From contig NW_024881282.1 in the NCBI RefSeq assembly GCF_018691265.1, positions 48,341,853-48,405,852 of the forward strand: a stretch of DNA of 64,000 bases. Reading direction: 5' to 3'. A program made the translations under genes and the position numbers. A model generated the notes under the pieces. That model was not told where the DNA came from. It saw only the letters and a program-made list of their open reading frames with translations, and did not search any database. Shown piece by piece: positions 1-14,770 of this stretch. The DNA is from Tyto alba (lineage: Eukaryota > Chordata > Aves > Strigiformes > Tytonidae). How positions within the stretch are numbered: position 1 is the first letter of the stretch; every line of letters begins with the position of its first letter.

Positions 1-3000
1 TGTAGAGAAATAAAGCTTATTTCAGCATATTTTTTTTTACTTCTTGAGGTGTAAGGTGACTTGATCTGTTACATTTCTGAAAAGCAGGCTTTTCACACTG
101 ACTAGAACAGAATATAAGAAAATTAACCCAACAGTAGTGCTCCAATTCAGTACAGCTCTTTAATTATCACTTTGCAGTTTCCCACTAGGTTACTCCTAGG
201 TAGCAAAACCAAGAACCCCACCAGTGCTTTTGTCTGGGAGCAGAAATGTCTTGAGTCAGCTCTTCAAATCCTGGTCAGTATGGCAGGTGGATTGAGTTGC
301 TTGAGCAAAGCACTCATCACTGCAGATACTTTTTCATACTTTAGAGGCCATCTAAGCAGGAAAACAAAGAGAAGACCCTGCACCCCCATCACCTGCTGCA
401 AGGTTTGCCCATATTTCTTCTTAAAGCACACAGCAAATGCAGCGCCAACCCACACACCCACCCACCTGTCCCTTGAAGTGAAAGGAATGCTGTGGAAGAT
501 TAACTTACTCTGCTTTTGGGGAACAAAGTACCTCAGCCAGAATCCAGTTCTTTGGGACCCTATTCACAGCCAGCTTTCTTTAAGACCTCAACCCAGTAAA
601 GAGCATGTACCCATTATGTATGGTAATGGTTTCTCTTTGTCCTGCCAGCCTGGTATCTGTTTCAACATAGTTAAGGTTATCTGAAGAAAGAACACATTGC
701 AGTGAGCTCCCTGTCTACATTAATGCATTAAATTCCACACTTCCATTGAGGAAAACAGAAGGCTGGCATATTTGCTGTCCCTAGCACATGGTGTTTATAT
801 CCTACTTTAAACACAGGACACCAGTTCCTACACACACACATACATGCCTACAAGCTTGATCATGCATCCTGGCTCCAACTGCCAGGGGTTTGATGGATGC
901 ATTGGTAGGAGCCAGAGCAACACTTACGGCCCTCTTGGACTTCTCCAGTAACACCATCCTGACTCCTGCAGCAAGCCCAAGAGAAAAAGACATCAGGAAT
1001 ACACTCTTGGATGGGTCTGCTGCGGTCACTCAGAGCTTGGCTGTATCACAGACTTTCATTGGAACCGTATCTACCCTTTTACCCATGTAAATCCTGTTGG
1101 TATTTTCTCTTCCAGCTAACCCTAGCTTTTGTGCTATGATGCAGCGTAACTAAAACCAGCAGGAAGCCAGGCAGACAGAGAAGTTTTTCCCCCCATTGTC
1201 CCTCAGTTTCACTACTTAGGTCCAAAACATAACCCCAAAGTCCAACATATATCTATCTAGACTCCAGTTTTAAACAATACTTATAATGACATACTATCTA
1301 AGAGTCCAACTCTTCCAAAACTCTTCAAGTCACAGGTTTAAAAAGTATTATTTTATTCTTTCTACCATGCTTAAATCAAGAAAACTGAAAACAAAGTGAC
1401 CCATATTTTGAACACTGTTATTCTGCTTTGGGTGTCTGCAGTAACACTATCAAAAGAAACAGAATGATTTATGGCCTAATATATATCTGTCTGCATTATG
1501 AAACAGCAAACCAAAAAGGAGCATATAAAAATTCAGAAAGGTAGCGGAAGTATCTTTGATCTCATATATTATTTATCTCAAATACGTAAAACAAAACAAT
1601 AGGCTTTTCTCTGCATTCTGTGCATCTTATACCTAGAATAATCATACAAAATAATGTAAAAGGACTCTTATCTAACAATCCAAAATTTTTTCTATGAAAA
1701 TGTGAAAATCCATCTGGCCCACAACTTGTTCCTTCCTTGACAGTGGGAGAAAAATTAAAGAAAAAGATGTGTTCTGCAGTTTATCCAAAGATTGAATAAT
1801 CTAACTCTGGCAGACCACTGAGTTCCCAGGGAATTTTCTACATAAAGGAAGTCAAGTACGAGCTGACAGGGAATGAGGGCTCTGGGAGATTTTATTACAA
1901 AGCTACAGCCTGGAGCAGTAGTTGCAAGATGTGCCTCCACTGATTTCTGTTCTGTGCATTTGCAGCAATCCAGCAGTTACCATATACTTTAGCCTGACTA
2001 AAATGCATTGGGCATTAGACATTTTGCTTGTTAGAAGCTTGTTCCCACTGCTGTAGATTATAATCTCCTTTCATCATAGAACTAGAAAGGAATGTAATGC
2101 TGGAATTTTTTGATGCTTTATGTTCTAATGGAAATAGGTTCTTCTAATCTAAAGTCACATGTAGAGTTGGAAAAAAATGCTAGAAAAATATTGTTTGTAT
2201 CAAAATCAGTCCCTTGGTGTGCATGAGGTAGGCTGAGCAAAAACACAATAGATTTTCTCAGGGAGTGTCAGAAAGCGACATTGTAAATAATTTAAATTGC
2301 ATATATCTAGTTATGAGATGCTACTGTATTGCAAGGACATGCAGGAGAGATGTAGAAATAAAAAACCTGGAAGAATTACAGATGCTAATTCTTATAATAT
2401 TTGAGTAAAAAAGAGTAAGGACAGAAAATACACACTAGAATCTTGCCTGCAGACATACCTCTATTACTTCAGCTAGATTATTTCTTAAATTGGTTTATCA
2501 AATGTAACATCCCTATACAGACACCCATATTATTTTATCAGTTATTTGTTTGGATAACCAGTTTGAGAAAAATCAACATAAAACAACTTAGGGCTACCTA
2601 CATAACTGGGTTGCACTGATATAATTGAACAATTTCTAAAAATATCACTGAATTCTGTGTATGGATAAGACTTGAAATATCTCACTGGATAGTGCTTGAT
2701 CAAAATAGCAAAAAATACTTCTGGGGAATCCACTGCTATCAGTTCCATCGTTCTGGAAACCAAGGTTAGAGAAAAACACATTTTTTCTCATAAGCCTGTC
2801 AGTGAAATGACTGTAAACATATCTTTGGTTTATAGCTGTTTGATAGGTCTTGCTCCTTCAGACACCTATGAATCTCAACACCACTCAGGTTTGTTCATGC
2901 AGGGCCACACATCCCCAAAAACTGACATTAGAAGAACATCAGTGTTTGATAAATGCAGTAGGAGCCAGGAAATGACAAAGAGAAGGGTGACTGTGCTGAT

Positions 3001-6000
3001 TAGTTTCACCACGTGCATGTGGCAAGTCTTCACCCTGTATGATTTCTCTTTTGGCTCAGGACTCCTGCCTGACACAGCGAAGAGAACGTACCTGCCCTGG
3101 GGATAAGCAGTGAGCAACAGTAAGTAAATAATAGGTGCCTTCAGAGACGAAAACAGGGATATTTTTAACGATAACATATGCTAGTAGTAACATTCAAACA
3201 CTGGAAATGTTCATTCAGATTCCAAATCATGTTCAAAAGGTTGCTATCATTAAAAATTTGTAAAGCTTTTCAATTAGAAAAAAAACACGCTCATGGGTGG
3301 AAATGAGAATTCTCACCTGATCCTACCCTTACCAAATCAGCAAGTTAGAGTCATTGTCTCTCATAGCCACTTAGCTTAGCCTTCCTCCATCTATAGATGT
3401 CTTCCCCTCACCCACAAGCTCTTTTCCTCCCAAACCCTTATTTTTTTTTCCTACAGTCTTTTCTCTCTTAGACTGCATCATCCCATATTGCTCATTCTCT
3501 GCAGCTGAGACAATTTTAGGTACTTCCTTCACCTGGTGTCTTGCACCCCCCACCTAAGTAAAAATTTCCTTGTACAAAATTGAACATGTAGCACAACTAA
3601 TCAGCATTTAATGTCATTTATTCTAGACATGATTGTAGAAATCCAAGCCAAAGCCCAAAATACTTAACAAGCAAATGAAAATAGATTCCTGTTGCCAGCA
3701 ACAGAGTAAGAAGCTGTGAATTCTTTTTTTCTGACAGTATGTTATTTATGGTAAGCAGGCAAGCACAGGGGTGACTGCAAATGACTCCAGGCCAAACAGA
3801 ATGACGGTGAAATCTGTCAGGATATGAGCTCATCATCACTCCCTCTCACTGTAAATCACAGAAAAATAGGGAATGGGAATTTCCTGCCTGATACCCCAGG
3901 CTTTCAAATAGGCTTTTCTCTACCTTGATAAGAGTACAAAATAAAGCAGGCATTTCTTCCTGCAATGGAGTGATCAGAAAAGTGATGAGGCATGGCTTTT
4001 CCTGAGGGTTAAGTTCAGCATCTTGTGCTTTTTGGCAAAAACCTTGCAGTTTGGGATAAGCTTCCCTGCCACCTCCCAGTGAGTTATAATGCCCAAGATG
4101 CTGAAAGAAATAGCAGGCAGATGGAGCTAGTGATTTATGCATCATTGGGAACAGAGGATAAGTGAGAGTGTTTATAGGAGCCATCTGCACCTTTATACAC
4201 TGATCCTACAATCCATTCATTATATTTGGGCTTGACACCAGGAGGATCCTTCAGTACACAAGCAGCAGTGAACTATAACGAAAGTGTAGTAAGATCAGTT
4301 ATAATGAAGATTTTGAGCTCCCTGGGAAGAGTAGCTTACCTCAGTATTTTCCTGAAGAAGGAATCTGCTGCTGAAGATGCCCCAGTGTATCACCCACAGC
4401 CATCTCAGTCTTTTCAGGGCAAAGTTTTTATATGTTTGAGAAACACAGGCATAAATCCTGCCATGCTTATCCTCTGTGACTTGGGTCAAACTCTTTGACT
4501 TTCTGCTTCAATATTTCCACCTATGAAAAAAGAGGATACTTTACTTCATCTAGATAGTGTAAGGACATTTTTATATTTCTATATTGATTTCAATATGCAA
4601 ATGCACTCTACAGTGCAATACAGTGCATATTACTTTGAAAGGCCACCAGACCATGTTTTAGGACATATGAAGCACGTGTTTCAAAACTGTTTTTCTTTTG
4701 CACAGTAAAGATGGGTCCAAACTGTAACAATTCAGACAAAGCTCACACTGTATCAAAAAACTGTGTGACTTGGAGTTCAGGGTCAGGTCTACCTCCTATG
4801 AACGGACACTTCATACTTTAGAAAATACCCAATGAAAAGTGAAATTAGAAAAAGATATAAACATTAGTTTTAATACAACAGTGTGCTGATTTATTAGAAC
4901 TGGAAAATAATAAAATGAGATCTTCTGGGTGTTCACAAGTGTTTCAAGGTTCTTTCCATCCAGACAGACAGAAAAATTTGTCATTACATTTGTCCCAAAA
5001 ACTAGTATCCTAATAACTACCTTTTTACATGGGAAAAGAAGAAAGGGTAAAAAGAATACAAAGGAGAAATTCTATGGCATACAGTTAAAGGTAGAATCCT
5101 GGCCCCATTGAATTAATCAGAAGTTTGACAGTGGTCCTATTTTAACACTTTGGGATGGAGAGTTTTGATAGTGTCCTTTTGTTATCCCTCAGTTCCTGGC
5201 CCATGGATCTGGGTAAGAAATATTATGTTCTGGACTTAAAATAGAAAGGAGACTATTGCAGTGCACCCCTACAGCTCTCGAAAACTACAGGCTAGAAAGC
5301 ACTGAAACAAATGTGGAAATTTATCCCAGCGACATTGTGTCCCATAATTCAATACATGAAAGGAGGGCCCAGAGCAAAAGCATCTCTTCACTGATACAGA
5401 CAAATCTTCAGTGACATCTTGAAAAATTCTGTACAAGCTGGGACAGTCTTGACATTGAGGAAATAAGTTCCAGGAAATTTTATTTAAATCTAGACATGGC
5501 TCCACTGAGATGCCAACTTAGAAAGAAAAAAAAATATATATACTTTTAGTACTAGCAGCAAACTGATGCCTGAGATTGTCCTTCACCTGAGGTCTCTGCA
5601 AGTAAAGCAACACAAGGAAAAAAGCTTTGTGCCTCTGGGGCTTTAGATTAAGATTGCTTAAGAAGGCAAGGTATTTTCGCAACCAGTCACCACCCTCACA
5701 GAGTGTTATCACAACTAATGTTTTCTGTAGCACGCAATTTGCAGAGATAGAAGAAAGCAGGTCAAGCAAGAAGAACTTTATCTCTTTTTCAAGAAAAGAC
5801 TTAGACTTCTGGGGACAAAAATAAACCTAGCCACCACTTGATCACATTATTTTGATAATGCTGTATTTAAATGACAAGTGAGTGCTCTAACAGGGACAGA
5901 GCACTTGGAAGTATTTTGCCTTGATTTGGGCTTGCTCCTCATTAAGCTATACATTGCAGAAAGGTTTAATAAGAGACAGTCTCTACGTCATCATCAGTAG

Positions 6001-8890
6001 CCTGATGGCTGTTTTTAGCCAGCACAGGAGTTTTACCTGGTGGAAGACAGAAGAGAGTATTTAAAGGAGGAAACATGCAATTACACCTGGATTTGATTTG
6101 GATACAATTTGTAGCCTTTCAGAATTTTTCAGTTTAAAAAATTGTAAAAGCAACATTTTTTTTTTTTTGCATACATATATACATATGTACACATGATGAG
6201 ATGTTATCAACACTTTTATGAGCAGCCTGCCTAGCCGTTTTTGCAGTATCATGTGAAACCATGGATGTACCAGAAGGAAAATGTGTTTAAGGCCTCTGTC
6301 ACAGTTAGGGATGGTGTGGAAGATGCAGCCCTGGGGAGACCTGAGGGGAAGGAGTGAGAAGGGGAAGAGTGGCAGAGAGCAGGTTTCACGAACCAACCCC
6401 CACCTCCCACTTGGGACGACTAGTCCTGACCCACAGCAAAACAGGGGACTAGGATGGGGCAGGAAGGCACTTCCTGAAGTGTTTGTTTAATTACATTCTC
6501 TCTTTTCTCCCCCCAATATCTGAATCAGTGATCAGAAGTTGGTGCAAGCTGGCAATAAATTAACTGAAAATTCCCTGAGTTGAGAGTGTTCTGTCTGCAA
6601 CAGGGCCAAGAGAAAAACCCCCAAACCCAACCATCTCCCCTCCCTGCAATTCCTGGAAGTTCAAAACTGCCCCCACACCCCTTTTTTAACCCTAGCAATG
6701 AGCTGGTTTTGCTGAGTCTCACAGGTGGGGCACCTATCTGCTGTTATTTTCTCCTGGTTCTAATTGTGCAGCCCTGCACTTCATTGTCCAGCTATCATGC
6801 AGGCTCTATCTTTTCCTCTCATTTGCTTTCAGGTCTCACCTTCACATTTTTTTTTTCCTGTGCCTATTCATAAGCCTCCCTCTGCTGTTGGTTTTTATTC
6901 TGTAATTCACAGCTGTATCATTTGTATGAAGTATTGCACAAACTGGCAGAACAAAACACGTTCTCCTAACAGGAGCACGGGGAGTTCTGGGAAAGGGCAG
7001 GTGGTTTTAGTCCTACTCATAGTTATACTACAATGTCCACTTCAGTGACTTAACAGAATCCTACCCATGAAGGCAGGATTGTATTCATAGACACTACAAT
7101 TTACTAGAAGTAATCATCTAGGTTCAGACTCAGCCAGTTTTAGTGATGAGAAGCATTACTTCATTGAACTATTTATTAAGTTAAAACTTTCATGAAAAAA
7201 AATCTGGGAAATTCTGTTTTTCAGCTTGCTGAATGCAGTAAACTTGAATCTGCACCCATCCCCACAGGTACAAGTCACATGGAAGAGGTCAGTTCATTTC
7301 TGTGGTATATAAGTACATTGAGCAGAAATAGGCCAGAAATACATGCTGCAGAATAACATAATAGTGTCCAACTATGTTGGTTCTTTAAATCAGATGTTTT
7401 CACGGCTGAAACAGTGCAAATGTTTTCCTTTAGCAAATAAACACTGTGCACAGGCTGGACTTCATGAACTTGCCTTTACACAAGCAAGCAATGATTAATG
7501 AGTGTTTTTTAACCTTTCTATTGAATATAGTCAAGTTTGTTCAAAAGAAGGAATACTGTGCAACATTCTGTGTGGGGTTTTGTAGCTCCACCTGGCAGGC
7601 AGATATTCCCAGTCTTCCTCCATACTTTTCCATTCCTCCCTCTCTTGGAAAATTTTTATTCCTAGAAATTGTCTTCAGATATGTTAGCAAAATACCTTAA
7701 TTCAACAAAATATTTAAGCAGATTCCAGCCTTCTTCCATCTCTCTTATATTAAGAATTTACTAGATCATTGAACTACAAGATATAAAAATAAATAGAGAA
7801 AAAAAAAATACAATCTTTAATTCCAACTAGTATAAAACCCTCCAGTGAACTAGATGATTAACATCATTTTTAGTTCCCCTAAAATCTTAAGCCAATCTTA
7901 TCCATTGCCAGACAAAGGATGCTTCACCTAAACATGACCAAAATATAACTGCTGTAAAACTTACTAGGGACTAAAGAGAATTATATGCACAGAATTTGGA
8001 AAGGAGCACAAATATGCACTGATTTATTCTTTAAATCATTGAAAGACATTTACTAACCAACTGAACATTGACTAGTGGTCACCTGAAAAGTAATGGCTGG
8101 ACAAAATTCTGAAAGCAATTGATCCTATTAGCCACTGACAATCTCTCTTTGAGTAGAATAACACCTTTTACATCAAACACACTTAAAAGCAGTAGAAAAA
8201 AAAAATGCCTAGATTCTAGCTTTCCTGTTTTCTCAAAAGAAAAATTACCCTTATATATAAGCCAGTTACCAAACAATACAGAGACTGATACTGCTGATTA
8301 ACACAGTCTAAATATTACACATTAGACCTACTATTATAATTAGCAATAATAACAAATCAGCTAAGAAAAGTCAGTTTGGAACCATCGCTGAGGGATTAAA
8401 CACTATCACCTTCCTGAATGCCTGATTTCTAGATATCATCTTGACCTGGACAGGCACTGAAATACCATTCATAAAGTAGGAATTCCTTTCAGTAGGGAGC
8501 AGCATTTTTTGTCCTGTTAGTAAACTTCATGGACCAATTAGTAGCAAAAGCATTTACCAGCTTCACTAGATTTTTGTATACTACTAGAAACTTTCAAAAG
8601 ATTTTTGGTTTTAATCTGCTAGTTACGTGATTTAACTATGAATCTCACTGCATTGCACTTTTTGGAAGGACTCTCTGTTCAATCTAAACAATATTTTCAA
8701 TTTATGGCCTTCTCCTGGACTCTTAACCTGTTCAAAAGGCTGTTTTTCACAGCAACACCTGCCCAGTGTGCTAGTTGTGCAAGACTAATTTAACTTCAGT
8801 TTGGCTTGCTGCTTTCCATACTTTAAATTTAAAGGTAGAAGGAAACTAAAGCCAGAATAACTATCACTACCAATAAACTTTCACATTAGT
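1..8890. other. Intergenic DNA upstream of OSBPL8, no gene seen
   Basis: AT-rich, CpG-poor sequence. Open frames here are all short, mostly lack an ATG start, and show no resemblance to a protein family. In mammals the neighbour on this side of OSBPL8 is ZDHHC17, but none of its exons is recognisable here. No transposon recognised with confidence. Confidence 0.6.
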
Positions 8891-9432
8891 TCACAGCCGT
8901 TCTCTCACTCCTCCCCTCCTGGTGGGATGGTGAGAAGCATTAAAAAAAAAAAGGTAAAACTCATAGGTTGAGATAAGAACACTTTAATTATTAATATAAA
9001 ATAATAATAATAACAATGAAAAGGAAGATAACAAAAAGAGAGAAATAAAACCCAAGAAAGACAAGTGATGGACAGCCCAAATGCTCACCACTCACTGACC
9101 GATGCCCAGCCAGTCCCCAAGCAGCGATCAGCCTCTCCTGGTCAACTCCCCCCAGTTTATGTACTGTGCATGACATCCCATGGTATGGAATATCCCTCTG
9201 GCTACTTTGGGTCAGCTGTCCTGGCCGTGCTCCCTCCCAGCTTCTTGTGCACCTCCTCGCTGGCAGAGCATGGGAAACTGAAACATCCTTGACTTGGGAG
9301 AAGCACTACTTGGCAAGAACAAAACATCAGTGTGTTATCAACATTATACTCATAGTAAATCCAAAACACAGCACTGTACCAGCTACTAGGAAGAAAACTG
9401 ACTCTATACCAGCCAAAACCAGCACAGGAATT
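8891..9432 (-). mobile_element. Endogenous retrovirus LTR copy 1, solo, no coding region
   Basis: This segment resembles a common avian ERV LTR read on the minus strand. Its U3 end is near 9432 and its 3' end near 8891. Landmarks are a TATA-like box near 9155-9165, a polyadenylation hexamer ATTAAA (8993-8998, minus strand), the GAGATAA-containing R/U5 part near 8970-8986, and an internal AAT-rich stretch at about 8996-9020. The ends are eroded and no clear target-site duplication was found. It carries no gag, pol or env sequence. The exact family name needs a repeat library. Confidence 0.7.
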
Positions 9433-11589
9433 AAAGATACTATCAGGTCTCCTTTAGTCCTTTCCTAACATCCACAGGAACTACAGACAATTTTCTGGTT
9501 TTCAAACCAGAGAAATAAAGGTAGATTATATCCCAACCTTATAAGTGTTGTATAGACTACATCTTCATACTTACCAAGGTATTAATTTAGGACACATTAC
9601 ACTGACTTCCTATTCAGAAAATTCCTCAGGTAGAGAAAACCAGGGTAACGGGACATGATTTATTCTGATCTATTAATGCCAACTGTTGCTCATTAACTTG
9701 TTATCTTCTAGTGCTTACACACAGATAACTTATCCTTGTCTATTTCTAGGCAGGGAAAGTAGCTAAGTGTAATTCCCTTGGTTGTCATCTTCTCTCCTTC
9801 CATCCTTTCAAAGATGGCCACTGTGATTTCCATTTTGCAAGCCTCTAGAATTTCCGTCATCCTTGATGATGTGTATTCTCTTCTGCAAATAAATAAAGGG
9901 CTGAGGTCTCTTGGACTGTGTCTCACAGGCAAGTTTCATGACAACTGTACTCACACAGATAGTTTAAACCTAGAAGGAAATGGCAGTTCAAATATTTAAT
10001 GAGACAGAAATGCAGAACCAACTAGGGAACTTCCAACTAGATTTGTAGATTGCAAGGTTGCAGCAGGGGGAGTGACGAGAAGTTTCCTGTAGCTGGGGCA
10101 ATGATGAGTATACACCTCATATTTCATTTGTGATGTTTATAGCTATTAAACATATACCAAAATGAAGGGCATAGCTCTCAATTTAGCAAGATCAGCCTGT
10201 CAAGGTCCAGATGTAAGATACTTCTTAACATATTAAGAAGGTAACAAAAACGTGATGAAAAATGAAAAATAGCATTGCATAACATGGGAAGGACCTAAGA
10301 ACACATGGGATGAGTTGCTTTTCCATAGTTTTCTATGAATCAGGCTTTTTTTATGACAGAAAGTGTCAGATAGCACAGGAGCTGTCTAGTACAAGAGCTA
10401 ACATAGAGAAAATTGCCTGAGTTGCCTTTCCTTGATTAGAAAATGTTTCATAAGCTTCTGACAGGGTGGAGACCACACAATCACAACACACATTTGCAGA
10501 GGTGGATGAAGTCTTAATCCAATTGCCCTAGTGCTAAATAAAAATCTTAGTAAGACCCTGAGAGATGCCTGTGCTTTGCGCTGAATTAATGATTACTTGT
10601 CTGTGAGAGGAAAATAAAATGTGACAGTAGACTTTTTTTGACAAAATCCCCCATGCATTGACTAGACAACCACCCTGAACAGTGAATATATAAGGTTTGT
10701 TTTCAGTAATGGGATAGAGACCAAGCATTTACAAGCTAAATGAATTTAGCTATCTACCAAGAAAATGAAGTAACTGAGACATGGTCAACCGTGCTTAAGA
10801 TTAAGATGAGGTCTGGAAATAGAATGTGCTTTGAGGATTATGTATTAAGGACATACAATATAAAGACATAGAAACTACACACATTAAGGGTATGAATCAA
10901 GCTAGCAATCAGTGATCAGGAAGGAGGCTTACAACAAGACACAAGTTTTAATTTGCAGTCTGCTAAAGAACAACTGCAATTGCTGCTCCAAATAAAGCAT
11001 TAATCTCAACAACTAGTCACAAACGGACCATATGCATAGCTGTCATGGTCTAGGTGAATGGGCTTGCTTAGCCAGCAACTGATAATAGGTCTGAGAGATG
11101 GAAGAGCCTGGACTCACTCTGAGTTAAGAACACTTGCTTTAGTCCAAATTTAGGCCATAGAATGGTATTGCATTCAAAATAGTAGACAGCTATTGAAAAA
11201 ATAGGGTGAAAGAATCATCACAGGGAACAAAAAAAAATCACAAAAAGAGACTGAGAAGCAAGCCTTGATAAAAAGCCCATTATGGAGGCACCAGCAGATG
11301 TTGCCTGCAGACTTGCCAAGGGACAAGAAAGAAGCTTTACAGCTATAGAGGTGCCTTCCTCCCCATCACAAGTAGGTTATCTCCTTTTAGAAGACAGGCT
11401 TATGACTTTGAGTATGTTTTCTGCCATTCTGTACAAGAGTCCACACTGAGAAAGAAAACACAAAGAACATCTAAGCAAGAAGTTCTGGAAAAGAAATTTC
11501 AACCTGGTGCAACTTGATCTTAATGTGCTCATGTCTTCCATCCTTCCTGGAAAACTGACATGTGGTGGAGGAACTGTGCCAATGGGTCA
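9433..11589. other. Sequence between two LTR copies, no gene seen
   Basis: About 2.1 kb of AT-rich DNA between two LTR copies in the same orientation. I recognise no retroviral domain, no primer-binding site and no other gene in it. It could be unique intergenic DNA or a decayed internal region. Confidence 0.4.
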
Positions 11590-12160
11590 GCCCCGGTCAG
11601 CAGCTCAGCCCCACACAGCCACTTGCTCCAGTGGGATGGGGAGAAGAATCATAAGGATAAAAGTGAGAAAACTCGTGGGTTGAGATAAGGATGGTTTAGT
11701 AGATAAAGCAAAAGGTGCACACAGGAGCAAAGCAAAAGAAGGAAGTCATTCACCACTTCCCATCGTCAGGCTCAGCCATCTCCAGAACAGCAGGGCTCTG
11801 TCACAGGTAATGGTTACTTGGGAAGACAAACGCTATCACTCCAAACATCCCCCCCTTCCTCCCTCTTTCCCCAACTTTTATTGCTGAGCATCATGTCATA
11901 TGGTATGGAATATCCCTTTGGGTAGCTGGTGCCAGCTGTCCCAGCTGTGTCCCCTCCCAACTTCTTGTGCACCCCCAGCCTCCTTGCTGGCAGGGCAGCT
12001 TGAGAAACGAAAAAGACCTTGACACTGTGTAAGCACCATTCAGCAACAGCTAAAACATGAGTGGGTTATCAACACTGGTTTGGTCACAAATCCAAAACCT
12101 AGCACCATCAGAGCTACTGTGAAGAAAATTAACTGTCTCCCAGCCAAAACCTGTTACACA
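11590..12160 (-). mobile_element. Endogenous retrovirus LTR copy 2, solo, diverged
   Basis: It shares ordered blocks with copy 1 on the same strand: the GGTTGAGATAAG block near 11678-11689, TATGGTATGGAATATCCCT near 11898-11916, CTTCTTGTGCACC near 11960-11972, and the end CCAGCCAAAACC near 12142-12153. The middle differs: the TATA-like box and the AAT-rich stretch are missing or replaced. This suggests a different subfamily. No viral coding sequence is present. Confidence 0.65.
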
Positions 12161-14431
12161 GTGGTACTCCAGAAATCCCACAGATCTCTGTAAAAGCTGC
12201 TGCCTTACACTCTTGACAAGCCATGAAAGTATGGAGTAAGTGCTGGACCACTTATATTCCTTCCACTCTAACATCCCACCACTTGGACTCAGGGGGTGGC
12301 AGATAAGTGAGAAGCTTAATGACAAGCTTTGAAAGGACAAATGTTAGGATCAGATGGGAGTCCCTGGTCACAGTATCGGTCTGAAAAGAGAACACATCAG
12401 TGACAGCAGGCAGGTGGGTGGGATAGCCTGTGCAGAAGACTACTTTCATGTAATCCCCCAGGTGTGGTCCTGGCCACCAGCTTTGTTGTCTTTAGCCATG
12501 GCTCATCACCTTTACCACGAAGTGGTAAATGCAGTAGTAATAACTGCAGTAAATGTTCTGTGAAGAAATCCAGTTGTGATGGACCAGTTGCTGTGATGCA
12601 CCTCTAGGTCCTGGACAAGGAAAAGACTGGCACCACAAAGTCTTGACATAAATATACCCTTAGAAGCAGTGGAGTTGATTTTGACCAAACACTCCAGAGG
12701 CGTATGCAGCATCTGCAAAAATCCCATCCTGTCAGCATCAGCTAACGAGCTGAAAAGAACTTTGATCTCAATCTTACAGTGATTCAGTTTGGCAACTCAC
12801 TTTGGTTTTCTGTGATAGCATTACAAGGACTAGGTGTTTCTCCCTCTGCAGTTAGTATCTCATATTTTTACTTTTTTAGATGAGGGATGATACTAACCAT
12901 TTAACTGTTTTTAGGGACAGGAAGAATTATCTACATTTCTAGCTAGAAACAACTGCCAATTATATGTGATGGTGCAGAACCAACTCAATATTCTTCAACT
13001 GCAAAGATCAGATGTGGATTCATTAACAATTATGTATTCTTGATCTGAATGGGTTTTGGTCAGTATTGCTGTCAACCAGATATAACGGTAAGCTAAGAAG
13101 CCCACTGGGGCCTTTCACCTTTGGCCTCTCTGTTCCACTCCTCCCCTCCAAGACTCTGGCCAATCTGAACTTCCCAAAACAAAAAGAAATGTTTCAAACC
13201 TGGGGAAGAGCTAGTGTGATAGTGCCACTTAAGCCTGATGCATCCAGCATTGGCAGAGCGCCTTATAATGGAGAGTTATGAAATTCATTATTGGAAAGGG
13301 TTATTTCTAACCCAGGAGAGAGCTGACATTCTATATGACTTGAATATTTAATATCCTTTATGTACATTTACCCTTTAGTGCAAGAGTGGATGCATTTTTT
13401 TATCCATTTCCTCACAATACCAAACACTAACACAAAGACTTCTGAGAAAACTGACTGCAAAGGTATGCAAGATAAGTGGTAGGTGAAAGAGGTGCACTAG
13501 GTCTCCTTGCTGCCAATAACTTCCCCTCAGCAGGATTATTGGATTAAAATCCCACTGATACAGCTAAATACAATCTTATCAAGATCAGTTCGCTGTACAT
13601 GAGAAATAGGAGGTTCTCTACATGAAAGTTGGAGGCTAAAAAGAGACACATGGGGAGGAGGAACTTGTCCAAGACAGCAGAGGAGCTGATACAGCAGGTA
13701 TTTAAAGAGAACTTGTCAGACAAGAGCATACTGAAAACTGCAAAAATGACAAACCAGATCAGGGCTAAGAATACTTGAACACTGGGGATGCAAAAGAATA
13801 AAAATATGCTGGTACTTGAAAAATGCCTGAGTTGAATTAGAAATCCTGTAACATCATGTCCTAAATAACTAAATATAATGCAGAAGAGCAGGACTGACAC
13901 ATTTCATAGAGACAAGCTTAGATCTAAGGTAAGGAAGAACACACACAATATCATTCTGGAGTGCCAATGCCTGTGACAGAATGAGTAGTTCTAGCATCTT
14001 ACAAAATTAAAATGTGATCTAATTGTGAAATATAAGTTTGAAATTTTTTTATGTTAGTCCCGTGAATGACTGGAGTAAATTATGAATTACTGTGGACAAA
14101 AGTCAATAAAGTGAGAATTTGGAACTATGAACAAACTGAAGACAATGAGAATTACTGTAATGTAAATTAGAAATAGTTCAGATACCTGTGACGCAGCTTT
14201 TAGAATCAAAGTTTAAATATTGCCACCTTATTTTTAATTGTAATTAGTACAACCGTGCTTACTTCAGATTAGAAACTCGAACCATTATCAGTAATGTTAG
14301 GAGTTTTAAAGCTTTAAAAACATTTGTTCTAAAATAGTCATGCATTACCAAACTCCATGATAAAAAGGCTAATACTAAATATTGTTCTCTACCATGAACA
14401 ATGTACTTACAACCGAATAATAATCCTTTTA

Positions 14432-14447
14432 AATTTTAATTAAAATT
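14432..14447. repeat. 16-bp AT palindrome
   Basis: AATTTTAATTAAAATT reads the same on both strands and has a TTAATTAA centre, a homeodomain-type core. It sits in an AT-rich intergenic stretch. Chance is likely. Confidence 0.6.
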
Positions 14448-14735
14448 ATAATTTTACTGATGTCACAATGCAGATAATTTCTCCAAAACAGAACAGAGTC
14501 ATGTAGTGAGGCCAGAAACGTTCAGCGACTGCAGAGCTGACTGCTCTCCAAGCAGTGCAAAGGCTCTCCCACAGAGGGCAACGAAGGACCTCTGAAGCCG
14601 GTTTTCTTTCCATAAGAAGAGGCTAAATCCATTTTAGGTGAACATTTAGCTAAAAAGACTTCTGCTGTTCTCCCCAAACCAGCTGCTTTTTAATTATAGC
14701 CAACCTTTGTTAATTATAACTAAGAGCCCAATTTT

Positions 14736-14738
<3 letters not shown>

Positions 14739-14770
<32 letters not shown>
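14739..14770. repeat. T32 tract
   Basis: Thirty-two consecutive T in intergenic DNA. It may be the tail of a minus-strand retrocopy, but no retrocopy body is recognised beside it. Length is likely unstable. Confidence 0.9.

Noticed and set aside
172..684. 170-codon open frame near the left edge
   Set aside because: It starts at a non-ATG codon, has no family resemblance or codon pattern of a gene, and no splice-site context. It is chance in AT-rich intergenic DNA.
9065..9292. 75-codon frame inside LTR copy 1
   Set aside because: It lies within LTR sequence on the strand opposite to LTR transcription and has no viral or host domain.
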